Source: an uncultured Pseudovibrio sp.
GTDB taxonomy: Bacteria; Pseudomonadota; Alphaproteobacteria; Rhizobiales; Stappiaceae
Reading direction: 5' to 3'
Length of the DNA: 34,558 bases
Assembly: GCA_947502585.1 (NCBI GenBank)
Contig: CANNAV010000030.1
Span: 1-34,558, forward strand
Each line of letters starts with the position of its first letter. Position 1 is the stretch's first letter. Under the pieces are notes generated by a model. The model worked only from the letters and a program-made list of their open reading frames with translations. It had not been told where the DNA came from and did not search any database. Positions 16,796 through 26,260 of the stretch are shown one piece after another. Position numbers and translations under genes: made by a program.

Positions 16796-18196
16796 TTACT
16801 TTTCCGTCTTCTGCTCAAGCTCGAGCTGCTTGAGCCAACGGCGGGATTGCCTGCGCACATTCACCGGGCTGGTGCCACCATAAGAGACACGACTACGAAC
16901 AGATTTATCAACAGAAAGAACGCTGTAGATATCATCCGTGATCATCGGCTCAACGCTCTGCATCTCTTCCAGAGTCAGGCGATGCAGGTCTACACGTTTA
17001 TCTACAGCCATCTTAACAAGTGCACCTGTTACATGGTGAGCATCGCGGAATGGCATTCCAGTCACGCGTACACACCAGTCCGCCAGATCAGTCGCCGTGG
17101 AGTAGCCGGAACCTGCTGCTTTTTTCAGCACCTTCACATTTGGCTCAAGGTCACGCATCATCCCGGTCATCGCTGCCAGAGCCAGAGACAGGTTCGGTAA
17201 AGCATCAAACGCCTGCTCTTTGTCTTCCTGCATGTCCTTGGAGTAAGTCAGTGGCAAACCCTTCATCATTACGAGAAGAGAATTCAGCGCACCATAGATA
17301 CGGCCAGTTTTCGCACGGATCAGTTCAGCAGCATCCGGGTTCTTCTTTTGCGGCATGATGGAAGAACCTGTCGAAAACCTGTCGGATAGCCTGATGAAAC
17401 CAAACTGAGCAGAACACCAGATCACGATCTCTTCTGCCAGACGAGACAGGTGCATCGCGCAGATGGACGCATCCGCCAGCGCTTCAATCGCAAAGTCACG
17501 ATCAGACACACCATCCAGAGAGTTTGCCGTCGGGCGGGAAAACCCAAGCGCTGCCGCCGTCATCTCACGGTCAATCGGGAAAGACGTACCAGCAAGCGCC
17601 GCACAACCCAGTGGGCTCTCATTCATGCGCACACGCGCATCCCGCAGGCGAGAGCGGTCGCGGGAGAACATTTCAACATAAGCCATCAGATGATGGCCGA
17701 AAGTCACTGGTTGCGCGGACTGAAGGTGGGTAAAGCCCGGCATTACAACTGCGGCATGCACCTCCGCTTTTTCAGCAAGAGCCTGCATCAGGTCGCTCAC
17801 CTGTGCCTCAAGATCCTCCAAAGAGTCGCGTACCCAAAGACGAAAATCTGTGGCAACCTGATCATTACGTGAACGAGCAGTATGAAGACGGCCAGCGGTC
17901 GGACCTATCAGTTCTGCCAGACGCGCTTCGATATTCATGTGAATGTCTTCAAGCGCACGAGAGAAGGTAAAGGTGCCCTCTTCGATCTCTGACAGAATTG
18001 TGTCTAGACCCTGAGCTATCTTTTCGGCATCTTCTGCGCTAACGATGCCCTGTGCAGCCAACATGCTAACATGAGCCCTGGACCCGGCTATATCTTGTCG
18101 GTAGAGCTTGCGATCAAAATCAATGGAAGCATTGATCTCTTCCATGATTGCATCCGGCCCTTCCGCAAAACGGCCTCCCCACATGCGGTTACTCAT
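16796..18196 (-). CDS. argH: Argininosuccinate lyase
   Basis: ArgH splits argininosuccinate into arginine and fumarate, the last step of arginine synthesis. It belongs to the fumarase/aspartase superfamily and acts as a cytosolic homotetramer. From ATG 18196 it is 466 aa, starting [20 protein letters not shown]. Visible motifs are [17 protein letters not shown] (fumarate-site region), the [13 protein letters not shown] helix with HLQSAQPVT before it, and the superfamily signature [16 protein letters not shown] prefer ATG 18196 over the in-frame ATG 18208 because GAGG lies seven bases upstream of the former. It heads the minus-strand run argH-lptM-lysA-DUF4175 and is divergent from tlpA, with only 29 bp between start codons. 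Confidence 0.97.
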   Translation of the reverse strand: MSNRMWGGRFAEGPDAIMEEINASIDFDRKLYRQDIAGSRAHVSMLAAQGIVSAEDAEKIAQGLDTILSEIEEGTFTFSRALEDIHMNIEARLAELIGPTAGRLHTARSRNDQVATDFRLWVRDSLEDLEAQVSDLMQALAEKAEVHAAVVMPGFTHLQSAQPVTFGHHLMAYVEMFSRDRSRLRDARVRMNESPLGCAALAGTSFPIDREMTAAALGFSRPTANSLDGVSDRDFAIEALADASICAMHLSRLAEEIVIWCSAQFGFIRLSDRFSTGSSIMPQKKNPDAAELIRAKTGRIYGALNSLLVMMKGLPLTYSKDMQEDKEQAFDALPNLSLALAAMTGMMRDLEPNVKVLKKAAGSGYSTATDLADWCVRVTGMPFRDAHHVTGALVKMAVDKRVDLHRLTLEEMQSVEPMITDDIYSVLSVDKSVRSRVSYGGTSPVNVRRQSRRWLKQLELEQKTEK

Positions 18197-18225
18197 GTCT
18201 AGCCTCATTATGATTTGGGTTTAAT

Positions 18226-18894
18226 ATGAAGAAACTGACAGTTACCGGAAAGTTCAGCCCTGGAAAAGGGCTTATTGCAGTATTCGCGGGATTTGTCGTC
18301 ATAGGCGGAGCTGTATTGGCGCTTAATCTGCAAAAAAGTGAGGACCCTCAAGCCCTCGCCTGCTCTTCTTCAATGAATACAGCAAAAAAACTCAAGAGTT
18401 TTACCACAGGCGAAGTAGCCGCTTTCCTGCCTTCAGAGAAGCCTTTGAATCTTTCTCAGCTGAAATTTAATGATGCTGACGGCAATCTGATCACCATGGC
18501 AAACCTGAAAGGCACCAAACTGCTCAATCTCTGGGCCACATGGTGCGCCCCATGCCGCAAAGAAATGCCTCATCTGGACAAACTCCAGCGTGAAGCCGGC
18601 AGCGAAGAGTTCAGCGTCGTCGCTGTTAACATGGACCGCGGCGAAAACAACCCAAAGCCCCTGAAGTTCCTGAGTGATATCGGTGTAAAGGATCTGACGT
18701 ACTTCTCAGACCACACCATGAAGACCTTCAACGACCTGCGCACAAAAGGCAAAGCTCCAGGCCTGCCGAGCACAATCATGATTGGTGCAGACGGCTGCGA
18801 AATCGGCACCATGTTCGGGCCCGCCGACTGGGCAGCCCCTGAAGCCTTTGCATTGGTAAATGCAGCGCTGGCCGGGCAGAAAGGTACCCCTTAG
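18226..18894 (+). CDS. tlpA: Thiol:disulfide interchange protein TlpA
   Basis: TlpA is a membrane-anchored periplasmic thioredoxin. In Bradyrhizobium it reduces the copper chaperone ScoI and the CuA site of cytochrome oxidase, and so supports oxidase assembly. The 222-aa product has one N-terminal membrane anchor (GLIAVFAGFVVIGGAVLAL, about 15-33). The thioredoxin fold carries the active site WCAPC (Cys107, Cys110) in LLNLWATWCAPCRKEMPHL and has the cis-proline loop GLPSTIMIG. Extra cysteines at about 46 and in GADGCEIG fit the TlpA type, which has a second disulfide. The ribosome site is weak (TTTGGG). It is divergent from argH with a very short spacer, so its promoter must lie inside or right against argH. 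Confidence 0.93.
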   Translation: MKKLTVTGKFSPGKGLIAVFAGFVVIGGAVLALNLQKSEDPQALACSSSMNTAKKLKSFTTGEVAAFLPSEKPLNLSQLKFNDADGNLITMANLKGTKLLNLWATWCAPCRKEMPHLDKLQREAGSEEFSVVAVNMDRGENNPKPLKFLSDIGVKDLTYFSDHTMKTFNDLRTKGKAPGLPSTIMIGADGCEIGTMFGPADWAAPEAFALVNAALAGQKGTP

Positions 18895-19021
18895 CACTCA
18901 CCGGCAACAAATTCCGGACCAATCCCGAATTACACTTGAGATAGTTGCTTAATATATTATAACTTTATTGGCTTTTAGTTAAATTACTATGTTATGTACT
19001 TTGCAATTTGGAGGATGGAAA

Positions 19022-19486
19022 ATGCGCTACGCCGGTAATGCAATTTGGTTCGTTTTTGGGGGCTGGTTACTAGCCCTTATGTGGCTATTTTACGGCGCTC
19101 TGTTTGCGATCACAATTATCGGTTTGCCTTATACAAAGGCAGCAATCGAAATGGCTAAGTTGTCAGCCTGGCCATTTGGCAAGGACGTCGTTCACATTCG
19201 TGATCTGGACAATAAAGAAGCGACAACAACTACTGTTTTGACAGGTACTATTGGCCTCATATTTAACATTCTTTGGCTCCCGTTCGGTATTTCGCTATCC
19301 CTCGCTTATCTGATAGCTGGTCTGCTAAACTGCATCACGCTTATTGGCATTCCATTTGGGGTCCAGGCCTTCAAGCTGGCCGCAATTTCACTTTGGCCTG
19401 TCGGACGGCGTGTCGTGACCACCGAGCTGGCTGATTTGGTGCGTCAAGATAAGGCTAAAGCCGCACTCGAAAGCTACAGATCATAA
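19022..19486 (+). CDS. YccF domain inner membrane protein
   Basis: The 154-aa product contains two copies of the YccF (DUF307) pattern, each a hydrophobic stretch ending in an IGLP/IGIP-type turn followed by an amphipathic segment. The first is NAIWFVFGGWLLALMWLFYG with ITIIGLPYTKAAIEMAKLS (about 5-45); the second is NILWLPFGISLSLAYLIAGL with ITLIGIPFGVQAFKLAAISL (about 78-120). The fold and function are unknown; E. coli YccF is an inner membrane protein. I start at ATG 19022 because GGAGG lies seven bases upstream; the longer frame from 18989 lacks this. It ends at a terminator shared with the convergent tesB. Confidence 0.88.
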   Translation: MRYAGNAIWFVFGGWLLALMWLFYGALFAITIIGLPYTKAAIEMAKLSAWPFGKDVVHIRDLDNKEATTTTVLTGTIGLIFNILWLPFGISLSLAYLIAGLLNCITLIGIPFGVQAFKLAAISLWPVGRRVVTTELADLVRQDKAKAALESYRS

Positions 19487-19498
19487 AATTTTACCAGG

Positions 19499-19529
19499 AA
19501 AAGAGAGGCGAATTACCGCCTCTTTTCTT
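19499..19529. terminator. Bidirectional terminator between yccF and tesB
   Basis: AAAAGAGAGGCG and CGCCTCTTTT form a stem around a 6-nt loop, with T-runs on both strands. It sits between the stop codons of two convergent genes and can serve both. Confidence 0.75.
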
Positions 19530-20409
19530 AGTCTTTACCCGGAACAGGACGCTCTCGCATCCGCATGAGACCCTCCTGAACGGCAGAGGCAACCAGCACA
19601 CCCTCGCGCGTATAAAGACTGCCACGGCTAAAGCCACGGCCACGAGCTGAGCGCGGACTGTCCTGTGTGTAAAGCAGCCACTCATCAAAACGGAAGTCAC
19701 TGTGGAACCACATTGCGTGGTCCAGACTTGCCACCTGAAGATTTGGTACAAACACGTTGATGCCATGCGGGAACAGCGCCGTATCCAGAAGCGTCATATC
19801 AGAGGCATATGCCAGCACACACTGGTGGATACGTGGATCATCCGGCAACTTTGATGCCGCCCGTACCCATACATGCTGAACCGGCTCTTGCTTTTTCCGG
19901 GAAAAATATTGCCCCAAATCCAATGGACGCAGCTCAATCGGTCGCTCGCGCTTCCAGTATTGCTGAACGGCCTCCGGTGCTTTTGAGATCAGTTCCCCGG
20001 AGATTTCAGAGATCGGCATCAGGTCTTCCGGCATCGGCACATCCGGCATATCGATCTGATGTTCCATCCCATTTTCAACGCGCTGGAAGGAAGCGGACAT
20101 GGAGAAGATTGCCTGCCCGTGCTGGATCGCCACAACCCGTCGTGTTGTAAAGCTGCCACCATCACGAATACGATCTGCTTCATAAATGATTGGCAATTTC
20201 GGATCGCCCGGCCGCAGAAAATATCCATGCAGCGAATTGACCTGACGTTCCGCGCCAACCGTACGGGAGGCTGCAACAAGGGCCTGACCAATCACCTGTC
20301 CACCAAACACACGCTGCCACCCGCTTTGCGGACTAACGCCACGAAACAGATTTTCCTCTAATTTCTCAAGATCCAGAAGGTCCAGCAGATTTTCAACAGC
20401 CTTCGCCAT
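19528..20409 (-). CDS. tesB: Acyl-CoA thioesterase II
   Basis: TesB hydrolyses medium- and long-chain acyl-CoA to free fatty acid and CoA. The protein is a double hot-dog fold of 293 aa here, close to E. coli TesB (286 aa). Family segments are FRGVSPQSGWQRVFGGQVIG, then QALVAASRTV and SLHGYFLRPGDP, the active-site aspartate in VLAYASDMTLLDTAL, and the C-terminal QEGLMRMR that supplies the catalytic glutamine. I start at ATG 20409 (MAKAVENLLDLLDLE); the longer frame begins at a TTG with AGG too close. It is divergent from the UbiH-type gene, with 111 bp between starts, and convergent with yccF. Confidence 0.95.
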   Translation of the reverse strand: MAKAVENLLDLLDLEKLEENLFRGVSPQSGWQRVFGGQVIGQALVAASRTVGAERQVNSLHGYFLRPGDPKLPIIYEADRIRDGGSFTTRRVVAIQHGQAIFSMSASFQRVENGMEHQIDMPDVPMPEDLMPISEISGELISKAPEAVQQYWKRERPIELRPLDLGQYFSRKKQEPVQHVWVRAASKLPDDPRIHQCVLAYASDMTLLDTALFPHGINVFVPNLQVASLDHAMWFHSDFRFDEWLLYTQDSPRSARGRGFSRGSLYTREGVLVASAVQEGLMRMRERPVPGKD

Positions 20410-20520
20410 TACAGACAAACCTATTTATTAGTGATTTCGATTGCATGTGAGTAGTGTGGCGCTATATCGGTAGTGTCAACGGTTAATTGGGCTAACTGAG
20501 CGATTACAGGGACGAATTCT

Positions 20521-21762
20521 ATGAGCAAGAAACAGACTGCCACGGAAGATCTTTATGACGTCACTATTGGCGGCGGCGGGTATGTTGGACTATCGCTCGC
20601 GCTTGCTTTGAAGCAGTCAGAACCTTCCATGAAAATTGCACTCGTAGACCTGCGCCCACGCTCAGCAATCGGGAACGACCCCCGGTCTTCAGCCATCGCT
20701 GCAGGTGCCGTTCGCATGCTTGATCAGCTCGGCATCTGGTACAAACTCGAAGATGAAACCCAGCCGATTACCCAAATGATCGTCACAGACAGCAAACTGC
20801 ATGACAGTGTGCGTCCTGTCTTTCTGACATTTTCCGGGGATGTTGATGAGGGTGAACCATTTGCCCACATGGTTCAGAACAATCATATGGTCGGCGCATT
20901 GCATGATGCAGCCACAGATGCAGGCGTTCATATTTTCGCGCCCGACAATGTCAAAGACTTCACTTTCGAGCCGGCCCACGTCAACATCACACTCGGCAGC
21001 GGCAAAACGATCCAGTCGCGTCTGATCGTGGCGGCTGACGGCGTGCGCTCCAAACTCCGCGACCTTGCAGGCATCCAATGCAACCGCTGGAACTACAATC
21101 AAAGCGGCATCGTCACAACCGTTGCGCATGAGCGCCCACATAATGGCCGCGCAGAAGAACACTTCCTGCCATCCGGTCCATTCGCTGTCCTGCCTTTGAA
21201 AGGTAACCGTTCCTCCATCGTCTGGACTGAAAAGACAGCCGATGCCAACCGTCTGGTCAATGGCGATGCATTCACCTTCGAAATCGAACTGGAACGCCGC
21301 TTCGGTCATCATCTGGGTAAGCTTAAACTGGATGGTCCGCGTCAGGCTTTCCCGCTCAACCTTGTTTTGGCGCGCTCATTCGTCTCCAACCGTTTTGCAC
21401 TGGCAGGCGATGCCGCTCACGGCATCCACCCAATCGCTGGTCAGGGTCTCAACTTCGGCTTCAAAGATGTTGCTGCCCTTTCAGAGGTGCTTGTAGACGC
21501 CCATCGCCTTGGCCTTGATATTGGTGCAGAACACATTCTGGAGCGCTACCAGAGCTGGCGCCGCTTCGACACATGGCAGATGGGCATGACCACTGATGTG
21601 TTAAACCGCCTGTTCTCCAACAACATCGATCCGGTCCGCGCAGTCCGCGACCTTGGCCTGGGTCTTGTCGAGCGCATGCCATTCCTGAAAAAGCACTTCA
21701 TTGGCGAAGCAGCCGGCCTTGCCGGTCCCTCCCCAAAACTGCTCCTTGGTAATCCGCTCTAA
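20521..21762 (+). CDS. UbiH/UbiF/VisC/COQ6-family FAD-dependent hydroxylase
   Basis: Flavoprotein monooxygenases of this family hydroxylate the aromatic ring during ubiquinone synthesis. In alphaproteobacteria one enzyme (UbiL- or UbiM-like) may act at more than one ring position, so I give no symbol. The 413-aa protein has the N-terminal FAD dinucleotide fold DVTIGGGGYVGLSLALAL (about 13-30), DPRSSAIAAGAVRML, the DG motif LIVAADGVRSKLR (about 168-180) and the second FAD motif FALAGDAAHGIHPIAGQGLN (about 292-311), which is the COQ6/UbiH signature. The GGGGYVG variant of the first motif fits Rhizobiales homologues. The SDR gene follows after 18 bp, so the two are probably co-transcribed. Confidence 0.92.
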   Translation: MSKKQTATEDLYDVTIGGGGYVGLSLALALKQSEPSMKIALVDLRPRSAIGNDPRSSAIAAGAVRMLDQLGIWYKLEDETQPITQMIVTDSKLHDSVRPVFLTFSGDVDEGEPFAHMVQNNHMVGALHDAATDAGVHIFAPDNVKDFTFEPAHVNITLGSGKTIQSRLIVAADGVRSKLRDLAGIQCNRWNYNQSGIVTTVAHERPHNGRAEEHFLPSGPFAVLPLKGNRSSIVWTEKTADANRLVNGDAFTFEIELERRFGHHLGKLKLDGPRQAFPLNLVLARSFVSNRFALAGDAAHGIHPIAGQGLNFGFKDVAALSEVLVDAHRLGLDIGAEHILERYQSWRRFDTWQMGMTTDVLNRLFSNNIDPVRAVRDLGLGLVERMPFLKKHFIGEAAGLAGPSPKLLLGNPL

Positions 21763-21780
21763 GCCCGTTCAGGTACTCTT

Positions 21781-22635
21781 GTGAAAGACAAGCGCTCCAT
21801 TCTCATCACCGGATGTTCCAGCGGCATTGGTTACTCTGCTGCACACATATTAAAAGACAGGGGTTGGCAGGTCTTTCCCACCTGTCGCAAGCCGGAGGAT
21901 GCAGAACGCCTGCGCTCAGAAGGTTTTGATGCCTTCCATCTGGATTACTGCGATGCCGGATCTATACAGTCCGCCGTAGAGTCAGTTCTGGTCCTCACAG
22001 GCGGACGCCTGTATGCGCTCTTCAACAACGGCGCTTATGGTCTTCCCGGTGCCATCGAAGATCTTCCCACCGATGCTCTGCGCCGCCTGTTTGATACCAA
22101 CTTCTTCGGCTGGCACGAACTGACCCGCCTTGTCATTCCGATCATGCGCAAACAAGGCCATGGCCGTATCGTGCAATGCTCTTCAATCCTCGGCCTCGTC
22201 GCCATGGACTACCGCGGCGCCTACAACGCCTCCAAGTTCGCACTGGAGGGTTACACCGACACCCTGCGGCTGGAACTGCATGGCTCAGGCATACAGGTTT
22301 CTTTGATCGAACCGGGTCCGATTCAATCCGAGTTCTCAAAAACCGCCGTCAAAATGTTCTATGAGGAGATCGGGGAGGACGTTAAAAATGCCTCCCATTT
22401 CCACGAAAGCTACAATCGCCGCCTCTCAATACTCTCAAAAGGCGGCACCACAAAATTCAAGCTCCAACCCGACGCTGTCGTCAGCAAACTAACCCACGCC
22501 ATAGAAGCTCCTAAGGCCAGGGCACGTTATTACGTAACCGGTCCAACCCACATAATGGGCTTCTTGCGTCGCGTCCTGCCAACGTCACTGGTGGATGTGA
22601 TCCTGAGGAGATCAGCGAAGTCAGAGGAGCGCTGA
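21781..22635 (+). CDS. Short-chain dehydrogenase/reductase
   Basis: A classical SDR of 284 aa with the N-terminal cofactor motif ITGCSSGIG (about 8-16), the NNGAYG motif (about 82-87) and the catalytic set Ser in VQCSSILG, Tyr and Lys in YNASK (about 145-149). The EPGPIQSEF segment after the active site is typical. The residue after the second beta strand is CRK rather than an acidic residue, which suggests NADP(H) over NAD(H). The C-terminus has a tail, HIMGFLRRVLPTSLVDVILRR, that could touch the membrane. The substrate cannot be told. The start is GTG 21781, 18 bp after the UbiH-type gene. It converges on the hydrolase gene with 22 bp between stops and no clear terminator. Confidence 0.9.
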   Translation: MKDKRSILITGCSSGIGYSAAHILKDRGWQVFPTCRKPEDAERLRSEGFDAFHLDYCDAGSIQSAVESVLVLTGGRLYALFNNGAYGLPGAIEDLPTDALRRLFDTNFFGWHELTRLVIPIMRKQGHGRIVQCSSILGLVAMDYRGAYNASKFALEGYTDTLRLELHGSGIQVSLIEPGPIQSEFSKTAVKMFYEEIGEDVKNASHFHESYNRRLSILSKGGTTKFKLQPDAVVSKLTHAIEAPKARARYYVTGPTHIMGFLRRVLPTSLVDVILRRSAKSEER

Positions 22636-22657
22636 ACACCCCTTTGAGCAAGCAGTA

Positions 22658-23698
22658 TCACTTGCCAATGCCAGCAAGAAACACCAGTGTTTCTTCGGCA
22701 ATCATCTCATGTTTTGCCCGGCGCTCATCCTGGCCGTTAACGCACACAAACACATCATCTGGCTCTTCTTCTTTCAGAAGATCAAGCGCACGGTCTGTAC
22801 ATACACCCAGAAAATCGAAATGTGCGAGTGTCTTGGGTTCCATATAACGAACAACCCCTTTAGCAGTCGCATCACGCAGTGCACGCGACTCAACATCCAG
22901 ATTTAACCCATGAATGTCCATAGGTGCCCCGATCACAAACATGGGGCGATCTATCGCCTTTAAACTCTCTGGAGAAAATGTCTGGGTTCCACCCAAATCA
23001 AACACCACGAAACCAGCGATACGCGGATCGGAAAGGTCTTTCGCCATTTCAATTCTGTCTTCAGGCGTTTTTGCAACATCCCAATCATTAAGCATGTCGC
23101 AAACCACCTCTTCCGGCTGCACTTTACAAGAAGCATCAACTCGTTGCGGATCAAAACGCCCACCGGCAAGGGCTACTGCCGTAAAACCGCCAAGCGAATG
23201 CCCGGCCATAAAAATCCGATCAGGATTAACCTGCTTTCCAATACCTTCCAGAGCCATCACATGTCCAATCGTGCGTGAGATATCCTTTTGCCTTTGCCAA
23301 AGCTCTCGCCGGTGTGTTGGATCACGTTGAAAAGTCGACATCCCCGGATGGTTAATCGCAGCAACGATATAGCCCGCCTGAGTAAGCTTCCTTGCAAGCC
23401 AGGCCTGATTGCGCGCATTACCAAACATCCCGTGGGACAAAACAACCAGCGGCCTTTTGCATGCTGCCGGCGCCGCATGAGGAATAACCGTAACAGGCTC
23501 CCAAACCACATTCCCATGCGCCCGCACTTTTCCCTCACGCTCATTGGTTGGATACCAAAGAAAACCATCAATATGACGGTCTCCCTTCAAATCCAGAATA
23601 TTCAGTTGCCTCTGCCCCGTTTCATAAGAGCCTGCAACGGCTCCGGCGGCAGTCATAATCATTGCCATCATCATGCCGATGGTTGTAAAAAACTTCAT
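22658..23698 (-). CDS. Secreted alpha/beta hydrolase (dienelactone hydrolase / PAF-acetylhydrolase-like)
   Basis: The 346-aa product has an N-terminal signal peptide (MKFFTTIGMMMAMIMTAAGA, with cleavage probably near AVAGS), so it acts in the periplasm or outside. The alpha/beta hydrolase features are LVVLSHGMFGNARNQAWLAR (about 83-102, oxyanion side), the nucleophile elbow GHSLGGFTAV (about 166-175) with Ser168, a late acidic residue region and a C-terminal histidine in LAHFDFLGVC. Two cysteines flank the central insert and may form a disulfide. Family level is clear (COG4188-type predicted hydrolase); the ester substrate is not. It is divergent from the membrane-bound AraC regulator at 23837, which may control it. 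Confidence 0.85.
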   Translation of the reverse strand: MKFFTTIGMMMAMIMTAAGAVAGSYETGQRQLNILDLKGDRHIDGFLWYPTNEREGKVRAHGNVVWEPVTVIPHAAPAACKRPLVVLSHGMFGNARNQAWLARKLTQAGYIVAAINHPGMSTFQRDPTHRRELWQRQKDISRTIGHVMALEGIGKQVNPDRIFMAGHSLGGFTAVALAGGRFDPQRVDASCKVQPEEVVCDMLNDWDVAKTPEDRIEMAKDLSDPRIAGFVVFDLGGTQTFSPESLKAIDRPMFVIGAPMDIHGLNLDVESRALRDATAKGVVRYMEPKTLAHFDFLGVCTDRALDLLKEEEPDDVFVCVNGQDERRAKHEMIAEETLVFLAGIGK

Positions 23699-23836
23699 TT
23701 GAAAACTCCGGTTTGCAGATTTATGCTTTCCAACTTAAAAATCGCTCTCTACAAAGCAAGAGTCGGGCACTTCCAGAGCTGTCCTCAAAACTGTTTCAGG
23801 ACAAACCAAACGGAAAACAGGACACAAAACGCACCT

Positions 23837-24865
23837 ATGTATAGTTTGCCTCTGCCAATTTTAGCCTTCGCACTCTCTGTAACTGCCTGCATTGTGGTGT
23901 CGCAAGCCTGCAGAGAAAACGCTATGGCACGTATTTTCTTCACCGTGACATTTGCAGTAATTGCACTGGGAACACTCCTGACAGGGCTGCGGTTCGGCTA
24001 TGGATTTGAGCAGTTCACAGTACTTCAAAGAGCTATTCCCATATTTGCCGGACCCGTTGTATTTTTAGGATTCTCTGCATTCTTTTACACTGCAAAGCGA
24101 GTCATGCAGATGGCCTCAGTTCATCTGGGAGCAGCTACTCTTATAGTTTTTGCATTTCAGGTCTGGTCTGAAAATCTGATGCTGATCGACCTGCTAATCA
24201 GCGCAAGTTACCTGTTCTATTCTGTGTCATTGCTGGTTTACCGAAGACGCGGTGAAGACCAGATCGCACTGGCACCAATCGGAACGGCAACTCAGGTTCA
24301 GGTCTGGATTGCATGGGCGGCAGGCGTACTCTTCCTCATGTCAGTTGTTGACCTGATTATCGCAGTCTATTTCGCCATGGGACGCCAAGAGGAAGCCATT
24401 TTACTCATATCTGCAGGTTCAGTGGCTGTTCTCGCTGGACTCGTAACAGTAATTTTTATGTTCTTTAAGAACATCCGGCAAACTGCACCATTGTCAAAGC
24501 CGGTAGTCCCTGAACTTGAGCAAAATTTTGTAGCGCTGGAAAAAGAAACTCGCTCGCTCCTTACGGAAAAGCAACTCTACCTTGATACAGAGCTAACACT
24601 GGACCGCCTCGCCCGCCGCCTTCATGTCCCGGCACGCACACTCTCTGAAGCGATCAACCAAACTCAGGGCCTGAACGTCTCACAATACGTCAATAACATG
24701 CGCCTCGCCCATGCAGCAAAACTACTTCAGTCAACGAACTTGAGCGTGAAAAGTATTTTGGAGCAGTCAGGCTTTCTCACGCGCTCCAATTTTTACCGTG
24801 AGTTCGAACGCCTGTACACCTGCTCCCCAAACCAGTTCCGTAAGCAAGAACGCAATGTTGGTTAA
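23837..24865 (+). CDS. AraC-family regulator with N-terminal membrane domain
   Basis: The first two thirds of this 342-aa protein form about six or seven hydrophobic helices: LPLPILAFALSVTACIVVSQ, ARIFFTVTFAVIALGTLL, AIPIFAGPVVFLGFSAFFY, HLGAATLIVFAFQVW, LLISASYLFYSVSLLVY, AAGVLFLMSVVDLIIAVYF and SAGSVAVLAGLVTVIFMFF. The last about 100 residues are an AraC-type DNA-binding domain (LTLDRLARRLHVPARTLSEA, VSQYVNNMRLAHAAKLLQ, SVKSILEQSGFLTRSNFYRE). It is therefore a one-component regulator that probably senses a signal in or at the membrane. The start is uncertain: the frame is open further upstream with another ATG at 23723, and neither ATG has a good ribosome site. The divergent secreted hydrolase gene is its most likely target. 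Confidence 0.85.
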   Translation: MYSLPLPILAFALSVTACIVVSQACRENAMARIFFTVTFAVIALGTLLTGLRFGYGFEQFTVLQRAIPIFAGPVVFLGFSAFFYTAKRVMQMASVHLGAATLIVFAFQVWSENLMLIDLLISASYLFYSVSLLVYRRRGEDQIALAPIGTATQVQVWIAWAAGVLFLMSVVDLIIAVYFAMGRQEEAILLISAGSVAVLAGLVTVIFMFFKNIRQTAPLSKPVVPELEQNFVALEKETRSLLTEKQLYLDTELTLDRLARRLHVPARTLSEAINQTQGLNVSQYVNNMRLAHAAKLLQSTNLSVKSILEQSGFLTRSNFYREFERLYTCSPNQFRKQERNVG

Positions 24866-24918
24866 ACATCATAAAGAGACAAATCCTGCCAGAACTCCGG
24901 AGAAACCCAGGCTTTTAA

Positions 24919-26076
24919 CTATCGCCCCCGCTTAATCAGTGACCTGCTCATCATTAAACTCAACACAAGGGCCGGGATCATCAGCATAAAGCCGCCCTGG
25001 ATGCCGAGGTGATCAGCAGCGTAGCCGATGACGAGAGGGCCAACGAGGAAACCGCCAAGTGCGATCTGGGTCATCAGGCCTACATTGATTGCCGCAGAGC
25101 GACCCGGTTTTTCAGCAGCAGCGGTAACAGCCAGTGGAAAGCCACCGGAAACGCCCAGCCCGACCAGCCCGAAACCAAGCAATGACACCGCATAGTTTGG
25201 CGAAATCACCAGAATACCGACGCCAATGAGAGCGATGATAACAATTCCGGCAGCTGCGATCTGGACGTCAATACGAGATCGCAACCAGTCTCCGGTCAAG
25301 CGTCCGAATGTCACCATCAGAGCAAAAGCGCTATAGGCAATACCGGCGTAACCAGCTGACAGATCAAACAGATCAGTCACATAAATTGCAGACCAGTCCG
25401 CAATTGCACCCTCTGTCATCGTGATGCCAAACGCAAAGAAGCAAACAGCAATCAGCGCACCGCCCGGCATCTGGAAGCGACTCTCGGACTTCTCTGCTAT
25501 ATCCGGCTCCCGTCCTTCTGCAAGGCTGTAAGAAGTAAGCAATGCTGGCAACAACGCCATGCCACTTGCCATCAGGATACTCTCTGACGGACCATAGCCA
25601 ACCCAGGAAAAGCCGGAGCTGATCAGACTTCCCACCAGCACACCAAGGCTCCACAAGCCATGACAACCCGACATGATCAGCTGCCCACTCTTCCGCTCGG
25701 TCTTATCCGCAATCACGTTCATACAAAGTTCTGCAAACGCCAGCGAACTGCCGACAACAGCCAGATAGATAAACAGCTGCAAAACAGATTCTGCATATGT
25801 CGGTAAGGGCATCAAACAGATGAACGCAAACAGCCCCGTAACCAAAAGCTGGCGTGCACCAAACTTCTCCGTCAGCCGACCTGCAAACATCAGCATGAAA
25901 AGCAACCCAGCCGGCATGCCAACCAGTGCAAGTGCGAACTCCCCTTCGCCCACCTGCAGTCTTTGCTGAATTTCTGCGATGCGTGGAAACCAGGCTCCAA
26001 GCGCTATAGGTTGTAGAAAGAAGACGCCGCGAATAAGATTCACATCGTACGCACCAGGGACAGTTTGCTGTGTCAT
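24919..26076 (-). CDS. MFS transporter (YbjJ-like)
   Basis: This is a complete major facilitator transporter of 385 aa with about 12 membrane helices. Motif A appears in the second/third helix loop as MFAGRLTEKFGARQLLVTG (about 62-80), with a second-half echo FGRLTGDWLRSRID (about 250-265). The start region RGVFFLQPIALGAWFPRIAE resembles the YbjJ group, whose substrates are mostly unknown. I use ATG 26076 (MTQQTVPGAYDVNL); the open frame to 26202 adds 42 residues without a transporter-like sequence. It stands alone on the minus strand, divergent from tspO with about 185 bp between. Confidence 0.88.
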   Translation of the reverse strand: MTQQTVPGAYDVNLIRGVFFLQPIALGAWFPRIAEIQQRLQVGEGEFALALVGMPAGLLFMLMFAGRLTEKFGARQLLVTGLFAFICLMPLPTYAESVLQLFIYLAVVGSSLAFAELCMNVIADKTERKSGQLIMSGCHGLWSLGVLVGSLISSGFSWVGYGPSESILMASGMALLPALLTSYSLAEGREPDIAEKSESRFQMPGGALIAVCFFAFGITMTEGAIADWSAIYVTDLFDLSAGYAGIAYSAFALMVTFGRLTGDWLRSRIDVQIAAAGIVIIALIGVGILVISPNYAVSLLGFGLVGLGVSGGFPLAVTAAAEKPGRSAAINVGLMTQIALGGFLVGPLVIGYAADHLGIQGGFMLMIPALVLSLMMSRSLIKRGR

Positions 26077-26260
26077 GGAAAAAGCTTTGAAGAGAGAAAA
26101 ACGACCTATTAAATATCTAGCGTGATATTTTAGAAAAATGCAAGCTGTGTAGAGCGCCTGATACATCGTTACACGGCCAGCTGACGTAACAACGCAAACC
26201 AACGCGGAATATGCGCAAAAAACGCATTTTTACGCAAAACTGTTCAAAAAAGGAATTTCT

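Noticed and set aside
23288..23836. The upstream extension of the membrane AraC regulator frame
   Set aside because: It overlaps the 5' part of the well-supported hydrolase on the other strand and has no resemblance to the regulator family.
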